Shown here: positions 8,676 to 14,490 of the stretch, in pieces
Layout: every line of letters starts with the position of its first letter
Position numbering within the stretch: position 1 is the first letter of the stretch
Assembly: GCF_944385615.1 (NCBI RefSeq)
Contig: NZ_CALWXV010000016.1
Span: 1 to 47,653 of the forward strand
DNA from: an uncultured Flavonifractor sp.
GTDB taxonomy: Bacteria > Bacillota > Clostridia > Oscillospirales > Oscillospiraceae
Length of the DNA: 47,653 bases
Reading direction: 5' to 3'
Translations under genes and position numbers: made by a program
The notes under the pieces: generated by a model
Seen by the model: the letters and a program-made list of their open reading frames with translations, nothing else
The model's database searches: none
Told to the model about the DNA's origin: nothing

Positions 8676-8853
8676 GAGTTTATCCTCCTATCCGTTTATA
8701 AACTATAATTTACAAACGTGCGTTTTCTGAAACCAAAATAATTTGTGGTTGATATACCGCATTCAGGCTTTTTCTGCGGTACAATTCAATTAGAGTTTAC
8801 GGTTTACGTTTATTATAAACCATAAATCTCACAAAATCAATTCTCTACATGAA
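8676..8853. promoter_or_regulatory. Divergent control region with GTTTA palindromes
   Basis: This gap separates the leftward RM operon from the rightward element genes. It contains a perfect 10-bp palindrome GTTTATAAAC (8694-8703) in the leader of the regulator gene, a dyad GTTTA-TTA-TAAAC (8808-8820), and tandem GTTTAC half-sites just before the latter (8795-8807). The symmetry and placement on both sides of the gap fit operators for the adjacent XRE protein. AT-rich -10-like sequences exist on both strands, but no promoter is clear enough to fix. Confidence 0.5.
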
Positions 8854-8867
8854 ATGGAGGAAAGCGC

Positions 8868-8993
8868 ATGGAAAAATATCTGCATATGCTGCAACCACAA
8901 AGCTGGGAGGAAAAACAATTTGTTGATTCAAATGACACCCAAGCAAAGGAGAAAAGCCAATGCGCTGATTCGAAAATCTTGCTGCAATTATGA
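8868..8993 (+). CDS. 41-residue ORF overlapping the Cys-rich gene
   Basis: An ATG at 8868 has an excellent ribosome-binding site (GGAGG at 8856-8860, 7 nt spacing) and opens a 41-codon frame ending at TGA 8991-8993, overlapping the Cys-rich protein in another frame. The peptide starts MEKYLHMLQPQSW, is hydrophilic and matches no family I know. It could be a short element protein, a translational leader coupling to the next gene, or chance. The strong start signal is the only argument for it. Confidence 0.35.
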   Translation: MEKYLHMLQPQSWEEKQFVDSNDTQAKEKSQCADSKILLQL

Positions 8994-9279
8994 CGGCGGC
9001 AATTGTATTGCGCTGGATGATGGCGAGCCTTGTGTCTGTGTACAGAGCATCTCTTATTCTCTGTGCTGCACCTGGTTCCGGGATTGGGTTCTGCCAGGTG
9101 CTCCGGCTTTACAAGCTGAAATCACCAGTCCCAAAGGATTGAAGCGATGCGCAGAATGTGGTACGCCGTTTCTGGCAAAATCCAACCGTGCCAAGTATTG
9201 TCCCGATTGTGCCCGCAAGGTACACCGCCGTCAGAAAACAGCAAGTGACAGGAAACGGAGGTTGAATACGGACAAATAG
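8932..9279 (+). CDS. Cysteine-rich VLP-domain protein (mobile-element gene)
   Basis: About 115 residues from ATG 8932 (MTPKQRRKANAL). The N-terminal half is the Cys-rich VLP domain, with CC, C, CVC and CC clusters and a W-R-D-W-V-L-P-like segment. The C-terminal half is a zinc-ribbon-like CxxC...CxxC (CAEC...CPDC) followed by a basic tail. This family is common next to RepA genes on clostridial plasmids and integrative elements; its function is not established. The frame is open back to 8854, and a TTG at 8920 has GGGAGG 9 nt upstream, so the start could be 8920. The C-terminal features suggest nucleic-acid binding, which is inference. Confidence 0.75.
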   Translation: MTPKQRRKANALIRKSCCNYDGGNCIALDDGEPCVCVQSISYSLCCTWFRDWVLPGAPALQAEITSPKGLKRCAECGTPFLAKSNRAKYCPDCARKVHRRQKTASDRKRRLNTDK

Positions 9280-9395
9280 AGCTTCTAAAAGCCGGATATA
9301 TGCTCGGTTTCCAGCCTGGCAATCATGGAGATGAATAGCAATACCCCTTATCGCTCAGAAATCACGTTCTAATTGTCCGCATGGAGGTACCTGTC

Positions 9396-9794
9396 ATGGC
9401 TACAAAACCCTTTTACATTCATCAGAAGCCACCGGCCCAAAGTTTTATACGACTGCCCAATTTTCTGTTTGAGGCACCAAGTTTTTGCTCCTTGTCAAGC
9501 GAAGCCAAACTGTTGTATGCGATGATCCTGCGTCGAACGGATTTGTCCCGCAAAAACGGATGGGCCGACGATTATGGCAAAATTTATCTGTATTACCCCA
9601 TCAACGAGGTGTGCGAGCTGCTGCACTGTGGCCGTCAAAAAGCGGTGGACACGCTGCGGGAGCTGCAATATGCAGATCTTGTATCCATCAAAAAACAGGG
9701 GTGTGGAAAACCCAACCGTATCTACCCAAAACACTATGAAGCGGTTTCGAACACCGACTTCAAGAAATCCGGTTACGGAACGCCGGAAGTCTGA
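9396..9794 (+). CDS. Truncated replication initiator RepA (N-terminal domain only)
   Basis: A 132-residue frame from ATG 9396, chosen because GGAGGT lies 7 nt upstream. The sequence (FIRLPNFLFEAPSF, SSEAKLLYAMILRRTDLSRKNGW, YYPINEVCELLHCGRQKAVDTL) is the RepA_N-type winged-helix domain of plasmid and integrative-element initiators. Full-length relatives are usually about 250 residues or more. A TGA at 9792 ends this one just after the DNA-binding domain. The protein is therefore probably inactive for replication, though the DNA-binding domain may still fold. Confidence 0.8.
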   Translation: MATKPFYIHQKPPAQSFIRLPNFLFEAPSFCSLSSEAKLLYAMILRRTDLSRKNGWADDYGKIYLYYPINEVCELLHCGRQKAVDTLRELQYADLVSIKKQGCGKPNRIYPKHYEAVSNTDFKKSGYGTPEV

Positions 9795-9977
9795 ATAATG
9801 AATTCGACAAGTACAGTAATCCGCTTTCTTGAAGTGCGAAAACCAGACGGTAGATAAAAAGAAAAAGATAAATATACCCAGTTTAATTCGATTCATTCCC
9901 TTCCTATCCGAGCTATTTTGTGCGGGCTTTTCCGGCGAAAACCCCGGAAGGGAAGGGATGGGAAAGGAGCTCTATGA
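9795..9977 (+). pseudogene. Decayed linker of RepA
   Basis: The repA frame continues past the TGA (9792) with a second in-frame TAA (9855-9857), to a TGA at 9975-9977. The stretch before that last stop (IRAILCGLFRRKPRKGRDGKG) resembles, from memory, the linker of clostridial RepA proteins. The usual C-terminal domain is gone. I read this as remnant coding sequence rather than a separate gene. From 9978 to 10113 nothing further is seen. Confidence 0.45.
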
Positions 9978-10113
9978 GAATTTTCTCAGGCTTTAAAATT
10001 ATCTGTTTCCCCTCTGTGTATGGGAACAATCTTTCGCAGCTGTGTATCGCCGGGAAGGAGTGTGAGATGGACTGAGTTGAGCCGGAAAGGTTTTGCTGTT
10101 GGGGCAATACACT

Positions 10114-10287
10114 ATGTCCAGCCAAGAAAAACGTCAAAATCCATATGAGATCGAACTGCCACAGTCCATCATTGATTCCTTCGCCCGATTCCTTGCACCT
10201 GAAATCCAGAAATTATATGCCAGCGAAGAAGGGCGGAAGGAATTGGAAACATGGAAAAAGAAGTATTCTGATAAAAGTGAGGAGTGA
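10114..10287 (+). CDS. Small hydrophilic protein of the mobile element
   Basis: 57 residues from ATG 10114 (MSSQEKRQNPYEIELPQSIIDSF), ending in a charged helix EEGRKELETWKKKYSDKSEE. An in-frame TTG at 10093 would add seven residues but has a poorly spaced ribosome-binding site. Similar small proteins occur beside recombinase and RepA genes on Firmicutes elements. I cannot assign a function. It is followed 25 nt later by a strong terminator, so it is the last gene of the rightward element transcript. Confidence 0.6.
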   Translation: MSSQEKRQNPYEIELPQSIIDSFARFLAPEIQKLYASEEGRKELETWKKKYSDKSEE

Positions 10288-10311
10288 AGTAAAGTTCAAA
10301 GATAATATGCA

Positions 10312-10348
10312 AAGGGACGCCCTATTTCGGGGCGTCCCTTTTTGTTTT
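10312..10348 (+). terminator. Rho-independent terminator after the small element gene
   Basis: Perfect 11-bp stem AAGGGACGCCC/GGGCGTCCCTT (10312-10322, 10330-10340), 7-nt loop, followed by TTTGTTTT on the plus strand. It closes the rightward unit ending with the gene at 10114-10287. Confidence 0.85.
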
Positions 10349-10702
10349 GTCGCAGTAATGAGGAGGAACGGTTTGTTCCATGGGGGCATTTCTCACACCT
10401 GAGATGGATAGGCGTTTTGCCTACCCGCTCATGTTCGGTGCGTCGCGTTTTGCGACGTACCAGTCGGAATCAGGGGTGTCCCTGTTTCACAGTACCTTTA
10501 CGGTGTAAAGGGGTGCGAAATTTGAACACCCTTTTGGAGGGATAGTACACCATAGCTATCGTCCCGAGTAAGGGGCTTCCATTTTGGAAACCCCCTTTTG
10601 GGGAAACTTATATCGCCGGATGGGATGGTATATTGCCACCTCATAAGGGTGTAACGATTCGTCACATCCCTGCAAAGGGGGCGGCGTTTTAGCGTACCCT
10701 TC
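10349..10702. other. Non-coding hairpin array between terminator and right arm
   Basis: No believable gene lies in these ~350 bp. It holds small hairpins in tandem. TAGGC-GTTTT-GCCTA (about 10409-10423) and GTCGC-GTTTT-GCGAC (about 10443-10457; extended to GTGCGTCGC/GCGACGTAC with one mismatch) share the same GTTTT loop. GGGG-C-TTCC/GGAA-A-CCCC lies near 10572-10596. Several G-runs and C-runs could pair further. The role is unknown. Confidence 0.45.
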
Positions 10703-10815
10703 AAAAGTGTTCGCAGAACACGCAGCCCCAAAATGAGTTCTGTGTTCAGTGGGGTTTGGGGCATAGTACCCAACAAGAGGAAAAGTGAGTGTGTGTTAAT
10801 ACTCGCATTGCTTGC
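10703..10815 (+). repeat. Right flanking repeat arm (inverted copy of 266-389)
   Basis: 113 bp matching the minus strand of 266-389. It runs from GTGTTCGCAGAACAC through GGGGTTTGGGG and CAACAAGAGG to GTGAGTGTGTGTTAATACTCGC and ATTGCTTGC. The GTGTTC/GAACAC hairpin with AAAA before it forms a weak inward-facing terminator on the minus strand. From 10816 to 10868 nothing is recognised. Confidence 0.7.
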
Positions 10816-10868
10816 GACGATCTATCTATTATGATTGGGCAATGAATCCCAATAGGGCATAAGCATAC

Positions 10869-10908
10869 AAAAAAACCGAGGACCAAGGTGCATAGTACCT
10901 TGGTCCTC
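10869..10908 (-). terminator. Terminator downstream of ssrA
   Basis: Perfect 12-bp stem GAGGACCAAGGT/ACCTTGGTCCTC (10878-10889, 10897-10908), 7-nt loop, followed on the minus strand by GGTTTTTTTG. It lies about 80 nt beyond the tmRNA 3' end and probably ends that transcript. The plus strand has a weaker T-rich tail, so it may work both ways. Confidence 0.8.
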
Positions 10909-10987
10909 AGTTTCTGTTTTGACATCACAGCCACACCCTTACGGCAAAGCCGCCTTTGAAAAAGTAGGTGTTCGTGTAATGTCCATC

Positions 10988-11335
10988 TGGTGGAGGCGGG
11001 GGGAGTCGAACCCCCGTCCGAAAACGCTTCCTCGGGAACTTCTCCGGGCGCAGACGGTCATTTACATTCCCTCACCCTGGCGTAGGCCGTCAAACTACAA
11101 GGCTCGGTAGCTTCATTGTTCATGGTGCGCTCAAAGCTTTGCGCACACACGTGCACCACTCGACGACGCCCCATCCCGGCTCGTGGTCCTTCCGGGCGGG
11201 ACGGCCGCTAATTAAGCAGCGGCGAGAACGACGTTATCGTTGTTCTTTAATTTATAAGTTGCCCGTTTTTAGGATGTCAGGCACATCCGCCCGCTATTCC
11301 CGCCTCTACGTCCCCGTCGAAACCAGTACGCCCCC
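10988..11335 (-). ncRNA. ssrA: tmRNA (transfer-messenger RNA)
   Basis: About 348 nt, with G1 at 11335 and an encoded 3' CCA ending at 10988. The 5' GGGGGCG pairs with 3' CGCCUCC (one G-U) to form the acceptor stem, with discriminator A then CCA. The tRNA-like 3' part contains GGTTCGACTCC. The tag frame ends at TAA (11212-11214) and reads NNDNVVLAAA after a Lys codon (11245-11247), which suits a clostridial tag with a hydrophobic AAA end recognised by ClpXP. It rescues stalled ribosomes together with SmpB, encoded just upstream. The gene's 3' end abuts the accessory island. Confidence 0.95.
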
Positions 11336-11340
11336 ATGGA

Positions 11341-11363
11341 GCGGCGCGGCTGAGCCGCGCCGC
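11341..11363. other. GC-rich hairpin in the pre-tmRNA leader
   Basis: GCGGCGCGGC-TGA-GCCGCGCCGC, a perfect 10-bp stem with a 3-nt loop, lies between the cyclophilin stop (11402) and the tmRNA 5' end. No T-run follows on the minus strand. It may be a processing signal for RNase-mediated 5' maturation or part of a weak terminator. A TATATT -10-like hexamer lies just beyond it (11371-11376). Confidence 0.45.
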
Positions 11364-11401
11364 GACAGGTAATATACTTTATTTCTGTGGGTGAGGCAGT
11401 C

Positions 11402-11923
11402 TCAGCACTTCTCCGGAGCGGGATACTCCACACCAAAGGTCTCCACGGTAACCGACTTCATCCGCTGATCCTCATAGGGCCGGTCCATCCGGTCCCGCTT
11501 GGCGCCCACAATGGCGTCGGCCACATCCATGCCCTCAATCACCTTACCGAAGGCAGCATACTCGCCGTCCAGGTGGGGGGCCTTCTCTACCATAATGAAG
11601 AACTGGCTGCCGGCAGAGTTGGGATGCATAGCCCGAGCCATGGACAACACGCCCCGGTCATGCTTCAGGTCGTTTTTCACCCCATTGTGGGAAAACTCAC
11701 CCTTGATGGAGTAGCCGGGACCGCCCATGCCGGTGCCCTCGGGGCAGCCGCCCTGAATCATAAAGCCGGGAATGACCCGGTGAAAGATCAGGCCGTTATA
11801 AAAGCCGGACTGGACCAGGCTGATAAAGTTGTTGACAGAATTGGGCGCCACCTCGGGGTAGAGCTCGGCCACCATCTTGCCGCCGTTCTCCATCTCAAAG
11901 GTCACGATAGGATTCTGAGCCAT
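11402..11923 (-). CDS. Cyclophilin-type peptidyl-prolyl cis-trans isomerase
   Basis: 173 residues, a single cyclophilin domain and nothing else. The catalytic signature is intact: FHRVIPGFMIQGG (about 48-60), the MARA segment, and GSQFFI (about 106-111). No signal peptide or lipobox is present, so it is cytoplasmic. It catalyses prolyl isomerisation during folding. The ATG at 11923 has AAGGAAGGAGA upstream. It lies 42 nt downstream of smpB on the same strand and directly upstream of ssrA, so the three may be co-transcribed. The C-terminal PAPEKC is an addition without known meaning. Confidence 0.93.
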   Translation of the reverse strand: MAQNPIVTFEMENGGKMVAELYPEVAPNSVNNFISLVQSGFYNGLIFHRVIPGFMIQGGCPEGTGMGGPGYSIKGEFSHNGVKNDLKHDRGVLSMARAMHPNSAGSQFFIMVEKAPHLDGEYAAFGKVIEGMDVADAIVGAKRDRMDRPYEDQRMKSVTVETFGVEYPAPEKC

Positions 11924-11965
11924 GTGGATCTCCTTCCTTTCTTCGGGGCATCAAATCCCCGCCGT

Positions 11966-12439
11966 TCAATAACCGCCGCGGCGGTGAGCTTTCATGGTGC
12001 GGTCCATCTCCCGCTTGGCATCTCTGGCAGCGGCGGAATCCCGCTTGTCGTAGAGCTTTTTACCCTTGGCCAGGCCGATCTCCAGCTTGACTCTGGGGCC
12101 CCGGAAGTAGATGGACAACGGAACCAGCGCGTATCCGTCCTGCTTGACCTTGGCAAACAGTTTGAAAATCTCCCGCTTATGCATCAGCAGCCGGCGGGGG
12201 CGCAGCGGGTCCTTATTAAAGATGTTACCCTTTTCATAGGGGCTGATGTGCATCCCATGGACGTGGATCTCCCCGTCCTTGATGATACAGAAGGAGTCCT
12301 TCATGTTGACATGGCCCTGGCGGATGGATTTGACCTCGGTGCCCGCCAGCTCAATGCCCGCCTCGTACTTATCCTCGATAAAATAATCGTGGTAAGCCTT
12401 GCTGTTCTTGGCGACCACTTTGACACCCTTGTGCTCCAT
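11966..12439 (-). CDS. smpB: SsrA-binding protein SmpB
   Basis: 157 residues from ATG 12439, chosen because GGGAGGTGG lies 7 nt upstream; an upstream extension to 12463 lacks a site. The OB-fold core is present: KNSKAYHDYFIEDKYEAGIELAGTEVKS in overlapping conserved blocks, GHVNMKDSF, HISPYE, RRLLMHKREI, and LVPLSIYF. The basic C-terminal tail ends KREMDRTMKAHRRGGY and mimics the anticodon end in the decoding centre. It binds the tRNA-like part of tmRNA and delivers it to stalled ribosomes. Its place next to ssrA is common in Firmicutes. Confidence 0.96.
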   Translation of the reverse strand: MEHKGVKVVAKNSKAYHDYFIEDKYEAGIELAGTEVKSIRQGHVNMKDSFCIIKDGEIHVHGMHISPYEKGNIFNKDPLRPRRLLMHKREIFKLFAKVKQDGYALVPLSIYFRGPRVKLEIGLAKGKKLYDKRDSAAARDAKREMDRTMKAHRRGGY

Positions 12440-12478
12440 TCCGCCACCTCCCAACCGGGACAAATCTTCTGAGAATAT

Positions 12479-12487
12479 ATTATACCA
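12479..12487 (-). promoter_or_regulatory. Extended -10 promoter for smpB
   Basis: On the minus strand TGGTATAAT, a perfect -10 with the TGn extension, lies 40 nt upstream of the smpB ATG. A TTGACA is only 7 bp further up and too close to serve as its -35, so this is probably an extended -10 promoter for smpB, cyclophilin and possibly ssrA. Confidence 0.55.
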
Positions 12488-12501
12488 TACCTGTCAATAG
12501 C

Positions 12502-12996
12502 TCAGCCAGGAAAATATGCCAGCAGTCCGGTAAGGGCGTCAGAGGGGAGTACCGTCCGGCCATGCTCGGCCAGACTGGCCTCCAGATGAGGCCGGTCGGT
12601 CTCGCCCCGGCCAAACTCCGACAGCCGGGCGGCGGCCTGCTCCTCCTCCACCGGCAGGGAGAGCCACCACCGCTCCCCCCACCACAGCAGGGCTGCGTCC
12701 GGCCTGGGAGTCGCCACGGCCCGGGCGGCGGCGGCCAGATCCTCCAGACTGTCAAAGGAAAACCAGCGCCGCTCCGGGGCGCGGACATGGGCAAATACCA
12801 GCACGCCGCAGGATTCTGGGTATGCCTCGATCTCGATGGCCCCCTCCAGATCCATCCCCGCCTGCCGGAAGGCGGTGCGGGTGAGCTCCAGGGCCTGCTC
12901 CAAAGTCAGACCCGCCGGGGTCAGGCCGTGCTCTTTCAGATCGGCGGGGGTGATGTACAAGGCAACGCTGGCGCTGCCGATGGGCTGGATGGTCAT
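12502..12996 (-). CDS. Hypothetical protein, possible MecA-like adaptor
   Basis: 164 residues; ATG at 12996 preceded by GAGGAGG. The first ~75 residues (ITPADLKEHGLTPAGLTLEQ, FRQAGMDLEGAIEIEAYPESCGVLVFAHV) follow the layout of the N-terminal domain of MecA/YpbH: a strand, a D-L-x-x-x-G-L segment, then a helix and an I-E-A-like strand. MecA targets proteins to ClpC. The second half is shorter and more Trp- and Ala-rich than the usual ClpC-binding domain, and total length is below the ~200+ of MecA. I regard the assignment as tentative. No other domain is seen. Divergent from the NUDIX gene. Confidence 0.5.
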   Translation of the reverse strand: MTIQPIGSASVALYITPADLKEHGLTPAGLTLEQALELTRTAFRQAGMDLEGAIEIEAYPESCGVLVFAHVRAPERRWFSFDSLEDLAAAARAVATPRPDAALLWWGERWWLSLPVEEEQAAARLSEFGRGETDRPHLEASLAEHGRTVLPSDALTGLLAYFPG

Positions 12997-13108
12997 AGGC
13001 TACCTCCTCACATGGTCACAGACGATTATACCGGCTGGGCCGGGCGGCGTATAGCTGTAATGATTGGCGGGATTGGAAAAGCTGAGGGTGGCACAGGTGC
13101 CGGGATTA

Positions 13109-13117
13109 TGATATAAT
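13109..13117 (+). promoter_or_regulatory. Extended -10 promoter for the NUDIX-wal operon
   Basis: TGATATAAT gives a perfect TATAAT (13112-13117) with a TGn extension, 36 nt before the NUDIX ATG. The -35 region (TGGCAC around 13089-13094) is weak, as expected for extended -10 promoters. No other clear promoter is seen before walR, so this may drive the whole operon. Confidence 0.5.
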
Positions 13118-13153
13118 GCTCCTATCCTATTGAAGAAAAAGGGGATATGCCGG

Positions 13154-13690
13154 ATGGAACTGTGGGAAAAGACCGTAGAGAGCCAAACGCTTTTTGAGGG
13201 CAAGATCGTCACCCTTAAGCTGGACAAGGCCCAGCTGGTCAACGGACGTGTGACCGGGCGGGAAGTGGTGGAGCACCCTGGCGGGGTGGCCATCCTGCCG
13301 CTGTTTGATGACGGTACGGTCAGCATCGTGCGTCAATTCCGCTACCCCTTCCAGGAAGTGGTTACCGAGCTGCCTGCCGGCAAGCTGGAAAAGGGGGAGG
13401 ACCACCGCCCCGCCGCCCTGCGGGAGCTGGAGGAGGAGGTGGGGGTCACCTGCGGCAAGCTGACCTATCTGGGCTGCCTGTACCTCTCCCCCGGGTTCTC
13501 CACTGAGGTACTCCATATGTATCTGGCCCAGGAGCTGAAGCAGGGAGCCTGCCACCCGGACGACGACGAATTTCTGGAGGTGGAGCGGATTCCCTTCTCC
13601 CAGCTGGCCGATCAGGTCATGTCCGGGGAGATCACAGACGCCAAGACGGTGGCCCTGGTGCTGAAGGTCAAGCAGCTGCTGGGGCTGTAA
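13154..13690 (+). CDS. NUDIX hydrolase, ADP-ribose pyrophosphatase type
   Basis: 178 residues from ATG 13154, with GGGG 9 nt upstream. The NUDIX box is complete (GKLEKGEDHRPAALRELEEE then VGV), giving the metal-binding RELEEE. The preceding HPGGVAILPL and QFRYPF, and the PGFSTEVLHMYLA segment after it, are typical of the ADP-ribose/nucleoside-diphosphate-sugar branch. It would hydrolyse ADP-ribose to AMP and ribose 5-phosphate in the cytoplasm. It is 15 nt upstream of walR on the same strand and probably co-transcribed with it, an arrangement not typical of the Bacillus wal operon. The substrate is predicted from family only. Confidence 0.9.
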   Translation: MELWEKTVESQTLFEGKIVTLKLDKAQLVNGRVTGREVVEHPGGVAILPLFDDGTVSIVRQFRYPFQEVVTELPAGKLEKGEDHRPAALRELEEEVGVTCGKLTYLGCLYLSPGFSTEVLHMYLAQELKQGACHPDDDEFLEVERIPFSQLADQVMSGEITDAKTVALVLKVKQLLGL

Positions 13691-13705
13691 GGACAGGAGG
13701 TTACC

Positions 13706-14416
13706 ATGAGCAAGCGTATTCTGATCGTGGAGGATGAGAAGAATATCGTGGACATTCTCAGCTTTAATCTGGCTAAGGATGGTTACGAAACGCTGGAGGC
13801 CTATGACGGTGAGGCGGGCTTGCAGCTGGCCCTGGAGCAGAATCCCGACCTGATCCTGCTGGATCTGATGCTGCCCAAGATGGACGGCTTTGACGTGTGC
13901 CGCAGTCTGCGCAAGGAAAACCGCAGCACGCCGGTCATCATGCTCACCGCCCGGGAGGAGGAGACTGACAAGGTCCTGGGCCTGGAGCTGGGGGCTGACG
14001 ACTACATCACCAAGCCCTTTTCCATGCGGGAGCTGCTGGCCCGGGTCAAGGCCAATATCCGCCGCAGTGAGATGGTATCCGGCGCGCCCATTCCGCCCCC
14101 CACTCCCTCGGGCAGCCGGATGGAGCTGGGCCGCATTTCCATTGACCCCGACCAGATGATGGTCTATAAGGATGGCCGGGCCCTGGATCTGACCCAGCGG
14201 GAGTATGAGCTGATTAAGTTTTTGGCTGCCCAGCCCGGCAAGGTGTTTTCCAGGGAGGCTCTGATGGAGCACGTGTGGAATTACGAGGGCTATGTGGGCG
14301 ATGTGCGGGCAGTGGATGTAGCCATCCGCCGCCTGCGGGAAAAAGTGGAGGACGACCCAGCCTCTCCCCAGTTTGTGGTGACCCGGAGAGGACTGGGGTA
14401 CTATTTCAACGCCTGA
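13706..14416 (+). CDS. walR: Response regulator WalR (OmpR/PhoB family)
   Basis: 236 residues. The receiver domain (1-120) has acidic pocket ED (9-11), phospho-acceptor Asp53 in LLDLMLP, switch Thr81 and Lys103. The winged-helix effector domain (about 135-236) ends with DVRAVDVAIRRLREKVE and GLGYYF. The partner kinase and YycH/YycI-like proteins downstream identify it as WalR, the regulator of cell-wall metabolism that is essential in many Firmicutes. Start ATG 13706 has AGGAGG 6 nt upstream. PhoP or ResD would be the alternative without the yycHI context. Confidence 0.88.
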   Translation: MSKRILIVEDEKNIVDILSFNLAKDGYETLEAYDGEAGLQLALEQNPDLILLDLMLPKMDGFDVCRSLRKENRSTPVIMLTAREEETDKVLGLELGADDYITKPFSMRELLARVKANIRRSEMVSGAPIPPPTPSGSRMELGRISIDPDQMMVYKDGRALDLTQREYELIKFLAAQPGKVFSREALMEHVWNYEGYVGDVRAVDVAIRRLREKVEDDPASPQFVVTRRGLGYYFNA

Positions 14417-14427
14417 CAGTTTCATAA

Positions 14428-14460
14428 GGGCGGGGCTCTGTCCCCGCCCATCGGTTTTTA
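14428..14460 (+). terminator. Terminator-like hairpin between walR and walK
   Basis: GGGCGGGG-CTCTGT-CCCCGCCC (14428-14449), then ATCGG and TTTTTA. The T-run begins about 5 nt after the stem, so efficiency may be partial. It would lower the amount of kinase relative to regulator. Confidence 0.5.
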
Positions 14461-14490
14461 TCTTTCAACCAGAGAGGAGTGGTCCACGGT

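Noticed and set aside
10405-10600. CRISPR array
   Set aside because: Stems differ in sequence, there are no regular spacers, and no cas genes are in the window.
266-10815. The island as a simple IS or composite transposon
   Set aside because: The arms encode nothing, there is no transposase, and no target-site duplication can be seen.
11387-12472. 361-codon plus-strand frame opposite the cyclophilin and smpB
   Set aside because: It spans two clear minus-strand genes and their spacer; GC-rich third positions keep the opposite frame open.
12485-12500. TTGACA near 12491-12496 as the -35 of smpB
   Set aside because: It is only about 7 bp from the TATAAT, far too close; the TGn extension explains the promoter better.
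13127-14425. 432-codon minus-strand frame opposite NUDIX and walR
   Set aside because: It covers two well-supported genes on the other strand and has no family resemblance.
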